A stretch of DNA of 64,000 bases from Brachypodium distachyon (taxonomy: Eukaryota > Streptophyta > Magnoliopsida > Poales > Poaceae), in assembly GCF_000005505.3 (NCBI RefSeq), contig NC_016131.3, forward strand, positions 46,151,355 through 46,215,354. Reading direction: 5' to 3'. Shown here in pieces: positions 54,541-64,000 of the stretch. The stretch's first letter is position 1. Every line of letters begins with the position of its first letter. The translations under genes were made by a program, and so were the position numbers. A model generated the notes under the pieces. The model saw nothing but the letters and a program-made list of their open reading frames with translations, searched no databases and was not told the DNA's origin.

Positions 54541-57134
54541 ATCCCAAGGTTATGCCCAACCCTGGTGGATATGCCTTGGTGGTCGACCCGACGCTCATTG
54601 GACCCGACATTAACGTCAAGTTCAATCGGGTTCTCATTGACAATGGAAGCAGCATCAATATCCTGTATCGGGACACGATGCTTAAGCTCGGCATTACAGA
54701 TAACATGCTTGAGCCCAGCCGGACTACCTTTCATGGTATTGTGCCGGGAGTGTCTTGTCCCCCGGTACGCAAGATCCGAGTGGATGTCTTATTTGGCACC
54801 AGGGAGAACTATCGGACCGAAAATCTAGTCTTCGAGATGGTGGACCTTAGCAGTCCGTACCATGCACTGTTGGGTAGGCCAGCACTCGCCAAGTTCATGG
54901 CTACTACTCACATTGGTTATCTGAAGATGAAGATGCCGGGACCAAATGGTACCATAACTATCACGGGCAACTACAAACGCTCAATGGAATGCGCGGCGGC
55001 TGGATCTGTTTTGGCTGAGTCGCTGGTCATCGCTGGCGAGAAGAAGAAATTACAAGAAGCTGTTGCGATGGCACAGGCGGCACAAGTCGGTCTGCCAGCA
55101 ATGACCAATCCTCATGGAAGTGTGGCTTTTCAGGCAGCCAAGGAGACATAGAAGGTACAGGTCGACAGCGAGTTCCCGGACCGCACTGTCATCATCGGTG
55201 CGGGCCTAGGGGAGAAATAGGAAGGCGAGCTCAGCAGCTTCCTCCGTGAGAATCAGGATATCTTCGCATGGTCAACTCAAGACCTGCCAGGTGTGCCGAG
55301 GGAGTTAGCTGAGCACTCATTACATGTCAGACCAGACATAAGACCGGTGAAGCAGCCCCTTCGACGCTTCGCCGATGGCAGAAGGAAAGTCATATCGGAA
55401 GAGGTATCCCGGCTTCTAGCTGCCGGCTTTATCATGGAAGTGTTGCATCCCGACTTGCTGGCAAACCCGGTCATGGTCGAGATGAAGAAAAACGACCCAA
55501 CTGCTGCCAAAGTATGGCGCATGTGTATCGACTACACCAGCCTAAACAAGGCATGTCCCAAAGACCCATTTCCATTACCTCGGATCGATCAAGTGATTGA
55601 TTCTACTACCGGGTGTGAGTTGTTGTCTTTTGTGGATGCGTATTTTGGTTTTCATCAGATACCACTGAACCTTAATGATCAAATAAAGACATCATTTATC
55701 ACCCCGTTCGGGGCTTATTGCTATCGCACTATGCCGTTTGGTTTGAGAAACGCAGGAGCTACCTATCAAAGATGCATGCAGAAGTGCTTACATGATCAAC
55801 TCAGCAAAAATGTACATGTATATGTCGACGATGTCGTCATAAAAACCAAACAGAGCACCACGCTCCTGGATGATATCCGAAAAACATTCGCAAATCTGCG
55901 GAGGTTCTGAATGAAACTAAACCCGGCCAAGTGCACATTCGGTGTGCCGGCAGGAAAGTAGCTCAATTTCCTGCTATCAAGCCGAGGAATAGAAACGAAC
56001 CATGTGAAAATTGTTGCTATAGAAAGAATGAAACTGCCAAATTGCCTTAAAGATGTGCAGAAATTCACGGCGTGCCTCGCATCGCTGAGTTGTTTCGTGA
56101 GTCGGCTCGGTGAAAAGGCTATGCCCTTATACCAGCTGATGAAGAAAACCGACAAATTTGTGTGGACACCACATGCGGACCTAGCTTTTCAAGAGCTGAA
56201 AAAGATGATTGCTACGACACCCATATTAGCTTCGCTGACGGAGAAGGAGCCTATGTTGTTATACATAGCAGCGACAAATCGGGTTGTCAGTGCTGTCATT
56301 GTAGTGGAAAGGGATGAAAATGGCAAATCAGTACAAAGGCCAGTATATTACTTGAGCGAGGTGTTATCATCGTCCAAGCAAAATTATCCCCACTACCAAA
56401 AGATGGCATATGGCGTGTATATGGCGGCAAAGAAGTTAAAGCATTATTTTGAGACACATCAGATCCGAGTTATATGTGAGGCACCCATTTCGGAAATCAT
56501 GAATAACAAAGACGCGAGCGGCCAAGTCGCAAAATGGGTTGTCGAGCTGGCACCCTATGTGCTGCAGTACGACAGACGGGATGCCGTGAAATCTCAGGCT
56601 TTGGCGGATTTCTTGGTGGATTGGGCCGAGATGGAGTATGAACCACCGCCCCCGGAAACTAACTACTGGAAATTACATTTTGACGGCTCTAAGATGAAAA
56701 CTGGGCTTGGTGCCGGCATAGTTCTGACCTCGCCAAAGCGCGACCAACTTAAGTATGTATTGCAGATTCACTTCGCAGCATCCAACAATGTTGCCGAGTA
56801 TGAGGCACTTGTGCACGGATTGAAAATGGCGAAAGAAATTGGAGTCCGCCGGATTCAGTGCTTTGGTGATTCTGACCTGGTCGTCCAGCAAGTTTCTGGT
56901 AATTGGGATGCATTAGATGCCAACATGGCGCTATACCGTTTTCATGTCCAGAAGATCAGTGGCCATTTCGAAGGATGTGAGTTTCATCATATACCTCGGG
57001 CGGAAAATGAAGCAGCCGACACATTGTCGAAACTCGGTTCGACGCGACAAGCTATTCCAACTGGGGTGGCGTTAGAGCATTTACGTAAACCATCTATAAA
57101 ACCCTCACCAGAATCGGAGTCGATATTTACGTAA
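54541..57134 (+). pseudogene. pol of element B: protease, RT, two RNase H domains; four internal stops; no integrase
   Basis: Protease VLIDNGSSINILY (Asp codon 54639) and LLGRPALAKF. RT has VWRMCIDYTSLNK and YVDDVVIKT (55821). RNase H 1 is MLLYIAATNRVVSAVIVVER with YLSEVLSSSKQNYPHYQK; RNase H 2 (archaeal-like) is YWKLHFDGSKMKTGLGAGIV with NNVAEYEALVHGL and CFGDSDLVVQQ. All are in one frame, interrupted by TAG 55149, TAG 55218, TGA 55908 and TAG 55959, several explicable as CAG-to-TAG or CGA-to-TGA transitions. The frame ends PESESIFT-TAA at 57132-57134, where the integrase should follow. Confidence 0.9.
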
Positions 57135-58032
57135 ACTGCCCAGGCAGGCTGTTCTTTGCGATTGCTTTGACCCGGCGCCGGACTTCAGCCTGGTCAAGCC
57201 GGACGGTTGATACTCGGTCCGGGTCGAGCTGACCGCTGTAGAAGCACATCTTATGTAACCGGCCCTGGAGCGGGCACAGCCGCCGGTATACAAATGTCGC
57301 CAACAGATCGTCTGCCGTCATCCCCTCCTCCTTCAGCTCGAGGATGGCGGCGTGGATCTCGTTGACCTCCGGGTTGGTCTCCTTCGGGTCGAAAGACCAG
57401 TTCCTCTTCTCTTCCGGGGGGCCGACTTCGAATCCCGGCAGATTGATCTTGTCGGCCGTGGAGGAGTTCTTAACATAGAAAAAGGTCTTGAGCCATTTTT
57501 TGCACGACTCAAGACCTTGAATTCTGGGGAAAGACGAGTTTCGGCGAGGAACGATGGTGGCGGCGCCGCATTGGGTCATCAGCTTTGCGGCGCCGGGATT
57601 ATACTTATCCGGGAGAACTTGTGGCCGGAACATGAAGTACCGGGACCACAGATCAACGGAAGGCCAAAGGCCGAGGTAGCCTTCTTAACAGGTGACGAAT
57701 GCCGAAAGGGTGAGAATGGCATTCGCCGGAAGGTGGTGCGGCTGGAGGCCAAAGAAATCTAGGAATGTCCTAAAGAAATCACTGGCTGGAAGGGCAAACC
57801 CGCGTTCGAAGTGCAAGAGAAAGACGACGTGCTCACCAGCTTCGGGGGTCGGCACGAGTTCTCCGCCGGGAACCCGGCACTCGACCTCCTCCGGGATCTG
57901 CCGGGAGCGGCGGAGCCACCGGATGTCCGCCGGGGTCATGTCGGAACCCTCCCAGGTGGCGCGCTCGGAGCTCGTCCTCTCCTCCGCCTGAGCAGCAGGG
58001 TCGACGGCCGGATTGTGAGAAGAAGACGCCAT
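57127..58032 (-). pseudogene. Antisense ORF of element B (PF04195-like), one internal stop
   Basis: Minus-strand ATG 58032 gives MASSSHNPAVDPAAQ, then WLRRSRQIPEEVECRVPGGE, VFLLHFERGFALPASDFF and LQPHHLPANAIL, the conserved 'gypsy-type transposon' pattern also seen in element A. TAA at 57687-57685 interrupts the frame; beyond it EGYLGLWPSVDLWSRYFMFR and SFPRIQGLESCKKWLKTFFY continue in the same frame. It ends LPGQFT-TAA at 57127 and lacks the coiled-coil C-terminus of the element A protein, consistent with the deletion that removed the integrase. A TATA-like box lies upstream. Role unknown. Confidence 0.8.
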
Positions 58033-58297
58033 GGAGGAAAGTAGATCTAGGGTTTGAGTTTCTGCGAGGTAGCGCTTGCGCGAAGGCCTAAGCTTGCAGG
58101 CGGGTGCAGCGGGACCCTATTTTAGTACGGGCGAACCGGCGGCTGCGAGTTTGGAGGCGAGCTACCGCAATGGCAAGCAAGCTTGGTGCTAGCAGTGGCG
58201 GTGAAGTGCGCAAGGAGCAAGAAGACAAAGGAGAACGAATGGGCGAGGAGAGCGAGGAGTGCGAAGGGTTTTCTGCCCACGCCCTCCTCCTGCTTTA

Positions 58298-58306
58298 TAC
58301 CAATGG
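58298..58306 (-). promoter_or_regulatory. Candidate TATA box for the antisense ORF of element B
   Basis: Minus strand reads GGTATAAAGCAGG about 270 bp upstream of the antisense ATG, a good position for its own promoter. Confidence 0.5.
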
Positions 58307-58807
58307 GGCGCGGGTTTCCTGAGCGCACCACCTTAGTGGCTCACGAGAAGATTGCGCACGATTTGGGACAGTTATTCCCATCAAGGCGCACGCTCGGTTA
58401 CCGCGTGGCGTGCCGCCGAGAATTCCACAGGATCCGGAGGATAAGTGTTCGCGTGGGAACCGAAGTTCTATCCTTAATGGCTCTGTCGGCTTTACTGCCT
58501 AACAAGATGGCACGCTCGCCCCGAAAGGCGCAACAGCATTAACTCGAGCCTTATCCTCCTGTCAGAAGTGAAGAGTACAAGTCACGGACGGCGCATATAT
58601 CGGCAGAAGCGAGTTTTCAACTGTCGGTTATGAGGAAGAAAGAATCTCGGCTGAGGGCTGGATAGACACGCCAACCCGGAGTCCCAGAGTGAATTGATCT
58701 CGGCTAGGAGAACCTCGGCATCCTTCTCGGCTGGACCCAAGTAGGTGTTGGTGGTCTGTCTGTGGGAAACTGTTGCAGCCCGACATCCTTCTATTCCGGA
58801 CCACAAC

Positions 58808-58822
58808 AGCTTCGGGGGCTAG
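58808..58822 (+). other. Polypurine tract region of element B
   Basis: AGCTTCGGGGGCTAG directly precedes the 3' LTR TGTCGG. The G-run is the usual core in this group. Confidence 0.6.
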
Positions 58823-59632
58823 TGTCGGGGGGATGACCCCGGGTAGGGTCATGGCGACACAAGTCTAGCCGAGATAACGGAGGCAAAGGCGGCATAGCAA
58901 CGCATGCCAGCATCGTAAAGTTAAACTAACTCTAAGCCGGCATCCCGGACGTATGCCGGCATAGTTCTCTTATCTTCTAAGTTTGCAGGATAAGGACGAG
59001 TCCCTTGACCTCGGTGGTGCCGAAATTCCTCAACGGTCTTATCCTGACCACGCGGTGCAAAGAAAAGCAGCGACATCATCATCTCAGAAAAGCAGTCAGC
59101 GCCTGCGTATCGGTGTCAGGTGGCCACGCTAAAGAAGCACCGAAAGGGAATCTATGACGGAAGCGGGCAGAGGATAGCTGTACCCGTTGCAGGCTGGCAG
59201 GGAAAAGTAAAGTTGTCTTGTCTCCTGTGGTACTCCCCGGAGGGAACCGAGCCGCGTGCCCGGCGGGGCCCAAGGAAGGTGACGTTAAACTCGGCCCGCA
59301 TGTCACTGAGACATGTCTTGCCTATAAATAAAGCACTAGCCCTCGGTGGAGGGAGGAGCACTTAGACATTCTAGGGTTTCCCCTTCTTCTTCTTCTTTCT
59401 CAAGAATACAGCTCAAGGAGCACCATTGTAAAGCTTGCTTATCTCGGCTAATACAACAAAGCAGGAGTAGGAGTCTTACCTCGGCAAGAGGGCTCCGAAC
59501 CTGGGTAAATCTGTGCGTTCTTGTGTGAATCGTGCGTGTTCTTCTTCACGTCCTCCCTCCTCCGGTTCCTCCATCGTCCATCGGCCCCAAGTTAAGCCAT
59601 CATATGGCATCTGCCGTGACACCACCACGATA
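58823..59632 (+). repeat. 3' LTR of element B (810 bp)
   Basis: Starts TGTCGGGGGGATGACCCC; the terminal CA of the 5' copy is TA here (CACCACGATA). Followed by GGAAT (59633-59637). Confidence 0.95.
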
Positions 59633-59637
59633 GGAAT

Positions 59638-60300
59638 TACAGAACACCATGCTTGCACAAGCTGAAGTAACGTTATAGTTTTTACAAAGCTGCTTGAGTC
59701 GCCCACCTCAAACAATGGGAACCTGAGATCGTTGAACGCACCATGACCGGGGACACATCCCTTACAAGGCAAGTTGTGAAACTGCTTCTCCGTTGATGAA
59801 TTGAAAAGGAAAAAAACCAAAAACACCAAAAGAAGAAATGCGAGAACCACTGACTCCATGGAGTAGGATGCGACGCCTGTGCCAGGACGGGAACAGAGCC
59901 AGAACATAAATCTTCTAGACGACGTCGTCCCCACCGTCAAGATGCCACCGTAAGGAACACACAAACCTAATCAGGAAACTGCAAAATTAATGACAGATGT
60001 GGATCCGTGGTTCCCCCCGTCTCTCAATGCCGAAACGGCGGTTTGAAGATTGAAATTTTCTTCAACAAGGACGGCTAGGTATTCTCTGGACGGCTAGGGG
60101 ATACTCCAGCGTTCACGGACTCTGACCTGTCCAGATTTTGTTTTTTTAATAACCCGAGATGTAACATTAGGAGCCCATGGATGCCTAATTGTGTTTCATT
60201 TAAGCCCACCGTTTTTTTTGAGAGGAATTTAAGCCCACCTGTAGCAGTCATCCGGTATTTCCTGCCAAGAACTAAACCAGCCCATTGGGCCCATCAAGCG
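59638..60300 (+). other. Continuation of the LINE-like fragment and promoter region of the eL39 gene
   Basis: To about 59990 it continues the repeat in which element B sits. From 60000 it is spacer. No gene. Confidence 0.5.
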
Positions 60301-60313
60301 CTCCTCTGTACTA

Positions 60314-60322
60314 GTATATAAA
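60314..60322 (+). promoter_or_regulatory. TATA box of the eL39 gene
   Basis: GTATATAAA lies about 85 bp before the ATG; a pyrimidine-rich stretch (CTTCCATTTGCCCTTTCC) follows, as in many ribosomal protein genes. Confidence 0.7.
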
Positions 60323-60404
60323 CTCTCGCTGCTTCCATTTGCCCTTTCCTCCGATCCAAAGGTTTCGTCGCGCCGCCGCCGCCTCCTTTCCACCCGCCGC
60401 CGCG

Positions 60405-60799
60405 ATGGTACGCATCTTCGCTCAGGCATCTCGAATCTCTCTCAATCCATCTCGTTTTCACTTTCTATATGCCCCTCGTTTCTTGGATTTCCGCTGATTG
60501 CTTGTTCCCTTGCGTCTCATCTCGTGCAGCCGTCGCACAAGACCTTCCGGATCAAGCAGAAGCTGGCCAAGAAGATGCGCCAGAACCGCCCCATCCCCTA
60601 CTGGATCCGCATGCGGACCGACAACACCATCAGGTACGCTTTGCCGCTATCTCTTCTTCCCCCGTTGTTTGGTGGTTAGGCCTTAAAAAACTCTGTTGAG
60701 AAGAAGAGACGATCCCCTTAGTTGTTCGTGTCTCTGCGTTGCTGTCTCAGGTACAACGCGAAGCGCAGGCACTGGCGCCGCACCAAGCTCGGGTTCTAA
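60405..60799 (+). CDS. RPL39: Large ribosomal subunit protein eL39
   Basis: Three exons: 60405-60407 (only the ATG), 60530-60633 and 60751-60799, with GT/AG introns; 51 aa. Starts [20 protein letters not shown] and ends [14 protein letters not shown], essentially identical to plant eL39. This very basic protein lines the exit tunnel of the 60S subunit. Length is the standard 51 aa and no defect is visible. Only the start codon lies in the first coding exon, so the first intron follows the ATG directly, an arrangement typical of small ribosomal protein genes. Confidence 0.97.
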
Positions 60800-62850
60800 G
60801 CATGGAAGAGAGGCACCGGATGCTGCTGCTGCTGCTTGGAGAAGGATCTAGGGTTTATGAATTGCCTGATAATACGATGTTTCTGTAAGCTAGCAAGTGA
60901 TGACGTAATGCTGCTTTTAATATTTTCCATGTGTTTTTAAGAGATTCTTAGTTGTGCTTGTAGCGTACTTGGTATCATCATATTTTGCTGATTAAAGCAC
61001 CACTTTTATCCTGCTGAGGTACTGTATTGTACCTGGGTGTCTTCAGCAATTGATCCTCAATTTGCCTAATTTGTTTAAGTATGCTTGTTTGTCTGAATCC
61101 AATTCTTATCTATTGATTTGATTCTCAAAATGAAATCATCGTACAGTATTTAGGATTGTTTGCCAGGTCTAAGTACTCTTTGTAGGCATTTGTAACTCCT
61201 GGATACATAGTCTTAGCACAATTAGATCTTTCACACATTTAGGATTACATGCTTCTGTTGGAACTATTGGTTAATCAGTTGCTGTGGTATACCTATGACA
61301 ATCCTGCAGGGAAATCTACAACATCAATTCATCCTACTCATTGTTATATACAGTTATATTTCCACACTGCTGTAGAGTTTCTTAAGTCTACCAATGTATC
61401 AACTATGTTTCGATACCATACTCTCGGAGTAATGATGCTTTGAATGAATGTGTGTTGGTTTGTGCGATGGTTCTCAGTATCATCTTTTGGTTTTCTATAT
61501 GCTGGGTTTTGCTGTTCTAGATTATTATGGTTGTGCACAATGCCGGTTTGATTTCTATTGCTTGTGTGTTCAGTGTTGATTTGGGTATATGTTAACAGAG
61601 AACATTTACTCAAATGGAAGTCTTGTGCGCGTCAGACTCCAACCGGAGTTGAAAAATGCCTGCTGCACACGGGCAAGATCTCTGGAGAACATCTCAGAGT
61701 CTCAGATTAAAAACAGTAAACGAAATGCTCCTTTGCTATAGGGGGTTGCGGCAGCTCTCGAAAGTATATTTGGCCCGTAGGCTACAATCACTGGTGTTAG
61801 CTCGTTAATATAAGAAGCCTAGATCACTTTCACGGCAGCTCGTTTTGCTTGATTATTATTGAGCCCATATGAATTTTCACACAGATCTGTGCCATACTTA
61901 TACCTAGTATACGTATGGTTTTTCAGGAATCCACTTAGCTGTGCATGTGTTCGTCTTTTCTCTGAAATCGCCACTTCTCTGGAATCATGGGCCGCCGTAT
62001 CAATCCGTGAACTCAGGGCATTCGCACCCCTACCATAGTATTGACTTCACACGTCAGCTAACGCGACGGTAAAATAACATACTTCTTCCGTCCCATATTA
62101 AGTGACTTAAATTTGTTCAAATATGAATGTATATAGATCTATGTAAAATTTCGGCACGTAATATGAGAAGTAGGAAGCATGCAATTTTGGCAAATGTTTG
62201 AATAGAGCAATTTTTTTGGCAAGTCAATGTTCTATTACCAACTTTAATTTATTTTTCTGGCTAACTTTGGATAACTCATGGGTTATCAAAACCTCGCCAA
62301 AAGTTTGCCATGATAAATTTAGGCTAAAACCAAACATACACTTAGTGTCTTGTATGCGCACTCAGGGTTGTGCGTTTAATGAACAATGTGAATCTTGATG
62401 TGTCAAAACAAAAAACAGTGTGAATCTTGAGTTTTATCTCGTTAAGTTTGATGGATTGAGCCTTAATGAAAGAGCTTAACGAGCCGAGCAAGCTCGCTAT
62501 CCAACAATGGCTACAAGGCTTTCAATGTTTTTTCTATGTCATTTATTAGCGTAATGTCCATGGTTCAAATGTTAATCCAAAATAAACATGCCAAATTTCA
62601 TGCTTTTAGTTTTCAAATGTTGAAAGTTCCTTATTTAAGTACTCCGGATTTAGATTTGGCCCATTTGTATATGTATTTTTGACCCAAAAAAAACTAGTCA
62701 TTTGTTTTTAGATTCTATTATAGCATAAAATCATATTATATTTTCTTAAGTAGCCCTACAAATCAACTCCATGCGTATCTAGACAAAGCTGACACAATTA
62801 AGTTGGATTGAAAGGAGTACAAAATACATACTCGAATGACGATGGTGCCC
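60800..62850 (+). other. 3' UTR of the eL39 gene and spacer with MITE remnants
   Basis: The eL39 3' UTR contains GATTAAAGC at about 60990. A Stowaway-like half occurs at 62088-62145 (CTTCTTCCGTCCCATATTAA). 62190-62345 resembles the MITE at 43327 (GGCTAACTTTGG, GGCTAAAACCAAACATACAC). No other gene recognised. Confidence 0.5.
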
Positions 62851-62919
62851 AAACAAGACACGGCACCCTCTAATGGGACATGAAGGGTAACATTGATGGT
62901 ACGATTGAGTTTATCAGGT

Positions 62920-63270
62920 AAGTCATTAGATCATGAGGTGAAGTTACCTTATTGTGTGGATGGGTTGTTGCATGCACAAATTGTTATTTAAGTTACCAAA
63001 TTATTTGGTAAAGCCATCAAGTTTTGTGGTAACAACTACTGAACTACCTTGGTATACAAAATTGTTAATCTAATTACTTGATATTTCATATGCAAACTGT
63101 TAATCTAGTTACCATGTTTTGTGCAAACAACTACTAGATTATTCAATAGACAAATTTGTGTTATTCTAATTACTGAATTATTAAGGTGAAGTTACTAGTT
63201 ATGTACTAGGTGGTTTAATATAGAAAAATGTTGTAATTACCAGATTACCTAGGCAAAGTTGCTAGGTTGT
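62920..63270. repeat. Degenerate AT-rich repeats with GTTACC/GGTAAC core
   Basis: About eight weakly conserved 35-50 bp units, each with (A/C)TAATTAC or AGTTACC and GGTAA-like parts. No ORF. Confidence 0.5.
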
Positions 63271-63920
63271 AAGATATAAACTTAAGAAGGAAATTACATG
63301 CACAAATTAACGGGATACAAATCAATACCATGTCATGGGCATATTCAATCATGAAAATCCAAACATCACACAAAGAAACGCTTCTAGTCATGTGCGCCTT
63401 GACCAGCTAGCTTTGCTCATGCAAGGCGAGTACTACTCTTCTATCCAAGACTTGTCGGCTGCTATTGATGTTGTGGTGACAACCAGGAAGCAACTAGGCG
63501 TGATGGTGGCGCCGAATCGATACGTGTCTTCAACATCAACCATGGCTTGTACTTGGATAGGTCGAGGTGTATGGCTCGCGTCTTCTAACTATGTGGGGAA
63601 GTCACTATAGGGTGTCTCACCGGTGAGCCCATTGGTACGCCGACCACGTCGATTCGGAAGACGCCCATCAATGGCGAGTCGTGCATCATGGAAAAGAACA
63701 CCACACTTCTCAAAACAACCCAACAACTCTTCCCCGCCTCTGCACCGTGGCTGTCATTTGCCTCCTACTTTTTTTTCAGATCGAAAGGAGGCCAACATAG
63801 GTCCCCGCCCATTTCACTCGTGAAACTAGGTGTATAGTCATAAGGTCTTACAACCAAATACAAGTTACAACGATAAGGTTTTAGAGCGCGACGGAATAAC
63901 AAGCAATAACATTAGGAGCT
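63271..63920 (+). other. Unassigned sequence
   Basis: ORFs at 63335-63610 and 63623-63823 have no recognisable domain or splice context. GC content is higher than in the preceding part, so an exon fragment of an unknown gene or transposon cannot be excluded. Confidence 0.3.
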
Positions 63921-63935
63921 TCGGAACTTCAGAGC

Positions 63936-64000
63936 TCAAGCCAACCTACGCTCTTTTGCGAGTGCCACCACCTTCGTCAGCTTCTCAAGTAAGATCAGGG
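63936..64000 (-). CDS. Possible C-terminal end of a minus-strand gene at the window edge
   Basis: Minus strand from the window edge reads LILLEKLTKVVALAKERRLA then TGA, a plausible amphipathic helix. Only 20 codons are visible and there is no family match, so this is weak. Confidence 0.15.
   Translation of the reverse strand, partial: LILLEKLTKVVALAKERRLA

Larger units (their letters stand above)
51100..59632 (+). mobile_element. Tat-lineage Ty3/gypsy retrotransposon B (8533 bp), integrase deleted
   Basis: Two LTRs of exactly 810 bp, PBS, gag, protease, RT and two RNase H domains are in order, then an antisense ORF and a 3' LTR, with TSD GGAAT. Dual RNase H and an antisense PF04195-like ORF mark the Tat lineage. 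No integrase is found: pol ends at 57134 immediately beside the antisense ORF. Gag-pol carries several stops and frameshifts, so any movement would need help from a complete relative such as element A. Confidence 0.93.

Overview
The window is nuclear DNA from a grass (Poaceae; I cannot name the genus). Evidence: spliced plant genes, GC-rich exons in AT-rich spacer, Stowaway and Tourist type MITEs, and three kinds of Ty3/gypsy LTR retrotransposon. Host genes are few. They are a wax-inducer (SHINE) type AP2/ERF regulator (38350-38930), a WD40 gene orthologous in layout to RID3/IPI3 (44213-48262), and ribosomal protein eL39 (60405-60799). Nearly everything else is mobile DNA.

Layout. 1-~7060: 3' part of a Tat-lineage Ty3 element (integrase, then a spliced antisense ORF with a PF04195-like domain and coiled coil, then repeats and an undelimited 3' LTR zone). 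~7063-29648: remains of a large, unusual DNA transposon. It carries the C-terminus of a FAR1/MULE-type transposase with CCHC zinc knuckles, a WRN/RNase-D-like DEDDy 3'-5' exonuclease gene between two copies of a 334-bp repeat, and a long minus-strand multi-exon gene whose product has a plant-mobile-type domain, an acidic/coiled middle and two successive Ulp1-like cysteine protease domains. All its non-coding parts, including every well-supported intron, are filled with a one-orientation repeat with core AGTTCAC. A CRM-like Ty3 element (20799-28908, TSD GACAT) is inserted in its 5' intron. 29649-38150: spacer with MITEs, a fold-back structure and a CACTA end. 38150-39200: ERF gene. 39475-43545: a dispersed 0.9-kb repeat, a GC-rich insert, a Tourist MITE, and a PIF/Harbinger-like element holding a solo LTR (TSD CGCCG). 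44213-48262: WD40 gene. 49644-50573: second copy of the 0.9-kb repeat. 51100-59632: complete but decayed Tat-lineage element (two 810-bp LTRs, TSD GGAAT) that has lost its integrase but keeps dual RNase H and the antisense ORF. 60405-64000: eL39 and spacer.

How the parts work together. The most unusual part is the transposon at 7-29.6 kb. An FRS-type transposase would mobilise it, and the exonuclease and double-Ulp1 protein look like accessory proteins. The oriented AGTTCAC repeats are candidates for protein-binding sites of the element. This is inference: the coding parts now carry frameshifts and a stop, and the left end lies outside the window because the Tat element is inserted there. All coordinates, splice sites and counts were worked out by eye.
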